Shown: positions 58,379 to 60,110 of the stretch, piece after piece
Position numbering within the stretch: position 1 is the first letter of the stretch
How the letters are laid out: each line of letters begins with the position of its first letter
Origin: Alphaproteobacteria bacterium
GTDB taxonomy: Bacteria > Pseudomonadota > Alphaproteobacteria > Ferrovibrionales > Ferrovibrionaceae
Length of the DNA: 60,110 nt
Direction: 5' to 3'
NCBI GenBank assembly: GCA_026126215.1
Contig: JAHCJQ010000008.1
Location: 1-60,110, forward strand
Translations under genes and position numbers: made by a program
The notes under the pieces: model-generated
The model's input: the letters and a program-made list of their open reading frames with translations, nothing else
Databases searched by the model: none
What the model was told of the DNA's origin: nothing

Positions 58379-58948
58379 TCATGTCGCCAGAATTGCCGTC
58401 GTCCTGTTCCACATCGCGGGCGGGCCGATCAGATCTGGAAACAGTTCTTGGAGCCGCTTGATCTGCGGTTGAATGAAGGCAAGCGTGTCGTCGGCGTCGA
58501 ACACGGGAATAAACCTCTGATCAGCACGATCCGTCGATCGCGGCCGCTCACCGAGGAGCGCCGATACGAGAGCTTCGCGAACCTCGGCCAAGGTGTCCTG
58601 TCTTCCGTCAGAGGCGACATCAAGCCAGCACAATTGCCAGATTCCGCCCAGGCCGACCGTCTCACGGATTTGGAACGGCCGACGGCCGGAGGCCGAGGCG
58701 CAATCGAAGACTTGGGGAGGCACATCCACCATCACAGCATCGACCCATATGCCGATCGGCCTGCGGTCCTGTTCCGCATGCATGGTTGGAAGCCGAGCAC
58801 GCTGAAACGCCAGAAATTCTCCAGCCTCCCGGCAGGCACGGGGAATGTCGTCATGCGACCGCACCAGGAGCAAGAAGCAGTTGACCAGGTGTGACACCGT
58901 CAGCATCCCTACCGGCCGCGGGAGGCCAGCACACAACTGAGCCGCCAA
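58379..58948 (-). CDS. Hypothetical protein upstream of the SbtA-like gene
   Basis: Up to 189 residues; a second ATG lies at 58906 (MLTVSHLVNCFLLLVRSHDD). The sequence is plausibly coding: PIGIWVDAVMVDVPPQVFDC, QIRETVGLGGIWQLCWLDVA, RFIPVFDADDTLAFIQPQIK. No domain is recognised. It ends 75 bp before the SbtA-like start on the same strand. A competing + strand frame (58448-58894) looks less protein-like. Confidence 0.5.
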   Translation of the reverse strand: MAAQLCAGLPRPVGMLTVSHLVNCFLLLVRSHDDIPRACREAGEFLAFQRARLPTMHAEQDRRPIGIWVDAVMVDVPPQVFDCASASGRRPFQIRETVGLGGIWQLCWLDVASDGRQDTLAEVREALVSALLGERPRSTDRADQRFIPVFDADDTLAFIQPQIKRLQELFPDLIGPPAMWNRTTAILAT

Positions 58949-59037
58949 CCCGCGCCCATTCCGATGGCTGCGAACTCTATGTTACGATAACAAAGACGCG
59001 AAATCGGTTTCGTAGGTCCATATAGAGGCTCTCACAG

Positions 59038-59394
59038 ATGCAGGCAACCGCAAAATCCCGATCTGGCGTATCCTCACCCGCCGGCTGGACCTTTCTGACC
59101 AACCACGCCCATGTGCTGCTCTGCCTGGTCGAGCAGCCGGAGGCGAGAATGCGCGAGGTTGCAGTCCGGGTCGGGATCACGGAGCGCGCCGTGCAGCGCA
59201 TCGTCGCAGAATTGGAGGAGGCGGGGTATCTCAGCCGCATGCGTGAGGGCCGCGCCAATCGCTACCTCGTCCATGACAACTTGTTCCTCCGGCATCCGGT
59301 CGAAAGCCATTGCACGATCGCCGAACTGATCCGGATGGTGACCGGAAGACGAGCGCACGCCCACTCCTCCCGCAAAGGCGCTCGCCGCGCATGA
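59038..59394 (+). CDS. Winged-helix transcriptional regulator, MarR-like
   Basis: A 118-residue regulator: GWTFLTNHAHVLLCLVEQPE, MREVAVRVGITERAVQRIVA and ELEEAGYLSRMREGRANRYL make a complete winged helix-turn-helix; the C-terminus (HDNLFLRHPVESHCTIAELI) is a short dimerisation-like helix. It is divergent from the hypothetical/SbtA-like genes, which it may control. Confidence 0.85.
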   Translation: MQATAKSRSGVSSPAGWTFLTNHAHVLLCLVEQPEARMREVAVRVGITERAVQRIVAELEEAGYLSRMREGRANRYLVHDNLFLRHPVESHCTIAELIRMVTGRRAHAHSSRKGARRA

Positions 59395-59453
59395 CGGCGT
59401 CTATCTTCGTCGTGGACGATTGCGGCGGGCGATCCGCTTGAGACGAGCAGAGG

Positions 59454-60110
59454 TTAGCGCTTGTCGTCGACGAACAGATCCGTTTTCGCTGCTTCGCTGA
59501 TCGCCACGACGGCAGGGTGGGTCAGTTTGCGTTCGATGGAGATGGCGTAATATTTTGCTGCGACGCTGTCGGCGCGGCCGATGATTTCAGCTTCATATTG
59601 GCTGCGAATCTCGTCGGCCAGTACTGTCGGTGCAGGGAAAATACCAGCACCCGCCTTGCCGAAGGCCTTCATCAGCGCGGTGTCGTCGAATTCGCCGACA
59701 ATGCGCGGCTCGATCTGGTGTTCGCTGAACCACCGCGTAAGCGCCCCCCGCATGGTCGCGCCATCGCTTGGGATCAGCATGGGGGCTTCGTCCAAGGATC
59801 GCGGAAAGCCCTCCTGGTAGCGCGCGGCAAGTGCGCGCACGGCATAGAAGGCGATCGGTGTGCGCCCGAGAGCGTGGCTGTAGCCTTTCACCCCCAGTTC
59901 GGAGGGCAGCGGCCGGTCGGCGATCACGAGATCCATCTTGTGGATGGCGAGTTCCGCGAACAGCCGATCCAGCTTGTCTTCCCGGCAGATCAGGCGCACG
60001 CGCCCGGCACTGCCAAGCGCCGGAGCGAGCAGGTGATAGGCCATCGACTTCGGGACGACGTCCGCCACCCCCACCCGGAACAGCATGTCGCCGCGGCCGG
60101 GGCGGTTGCG
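59454..60110 (-). CDS. LysR-family regulator, NhaR-like, 5' end cut by window
   Basis: At least 218 residues of the effector-binding half of a LysR regulator; the frame is open to the window edge and the DNA-binding N-terminus lies outside. RVGVADVVPKSMAYHLLAPA, VRLICREDKLDRLFAELAIH, KMDLVIADRPLPSELGVKGY, SDGATMRGALTRWFSEHQIE and GEFDDTALMKAFGKAGAGIF agree with NhaR-type activators, which respond to sodium in enterobacteria. The target is not in the window. The nearby sodium-dependent SbtA-like transporter makes a sodium link attractive but unproven. Confidence 0.85.
   Translation of the reverse strand, partial: RNRPGRGDMLFRVGVADVVPKSMAYHLLAPALGSAGRVRLICREDKLDRLFAELAIHKMDLVIADRPLPSELGVKGYSHALGRTPIAFYAVRALAARYQEGFPRSLDEAPMLIPSDGATMRGALTRWFSEHQIEPRIVGEFDDTALMKAFGKAGAGIFPAPTVLADEIRSQYEAEIIGRADSVAAKYYAISIERKLTHPAVVAISEAAKTDLFVDDKR

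Noticed and set aside
58448..58894. 148-residue + strand frame near the SbtA-like gene
   Set aside because: It overlaps the better - strand frame; the sequence is less protein-like and has no good start signal.

Overview
The window looks like the chromosome of a GC-rich alphaproteobacterium, most likely of the Hyphomicrobiales (Rhizobiales). The evidence is the codon use, an almost complete prophage whose tail-tip genes follow the alphaproteobacterial gene-transfer-agent (GTA) pattern, and the small phage families found beside them. The genus cannot be fixed from the sequence. Domain names are given from remembered family patterns; no database was searched.

Left host part (1-8065). A truncated AbrB-type membrane protein is followed by a three-gene nitrile hydratase/thiocyanate hydrolase cluster in which the beta subunit is split into two genes and the alpha subunit has a very His-rich N-terminus. 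A RidA gene and a tRNA-Ser(CGA) come next. A chromate-resistance cluster follows: chrB, divergent from a superoxide dismutase gene, chrA and an MFS gene, with an 8-bp-arm palindrome between the divergent genes as the likely operator.

Prophage (about 8085-51270). The left edge is a leftward recombinase operon (small HTH protein, serine recombinase, DUF2924 protein, small protein). A rightward three-gene operon follows: an SMC/TrlF-like ATPase, a HEAT-repeat histidine kinase and a response regulator. It sits where prophages carry accessory or defence cargo and is the best candidate for an undescribed system. Early genes come next: HTH protein, Sak4-like ATPase with an SSB-like partner, Cas4-like nuclease, RecD/Dda-like helicase, Toprim-DUF927 primase/helicase, an iteron-like array of about 17 TGTGGCCA-type motifs that may be the origin, a RuvC-like resolvase, and small phage proteins. 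Two tandem ParB-methyltransferase genes and a few leftward small genes precede the late operon. The head genes are lambda-like (terminase, gpW, portal, protease with a nested scaffold, decoration protein, capsid), the tail continues through a G/GT frameshift pair to the tape measure, and the tail tip is GTA-like. Lysis genes (M15 endolysin, nested Rz/Rz1 spanins) close the element. No CI-like repressor was recognised.

Right part (51248-60110). Host-type genes uppP, mgtE and a frameshifted universal stress protein gene lie between the intact Rz/Rz1 pair and two further Rz1-like copies (54.7 and 55.3 kb). This suggests repeated insertion or recombination at the prophage right end. Then come folC, an SbtA/SbtB-like bicarbonate transporter pair, a hypothetical gene, a winged-helix regulator and a truncated NhaR-type LysR regulator at the window edge.
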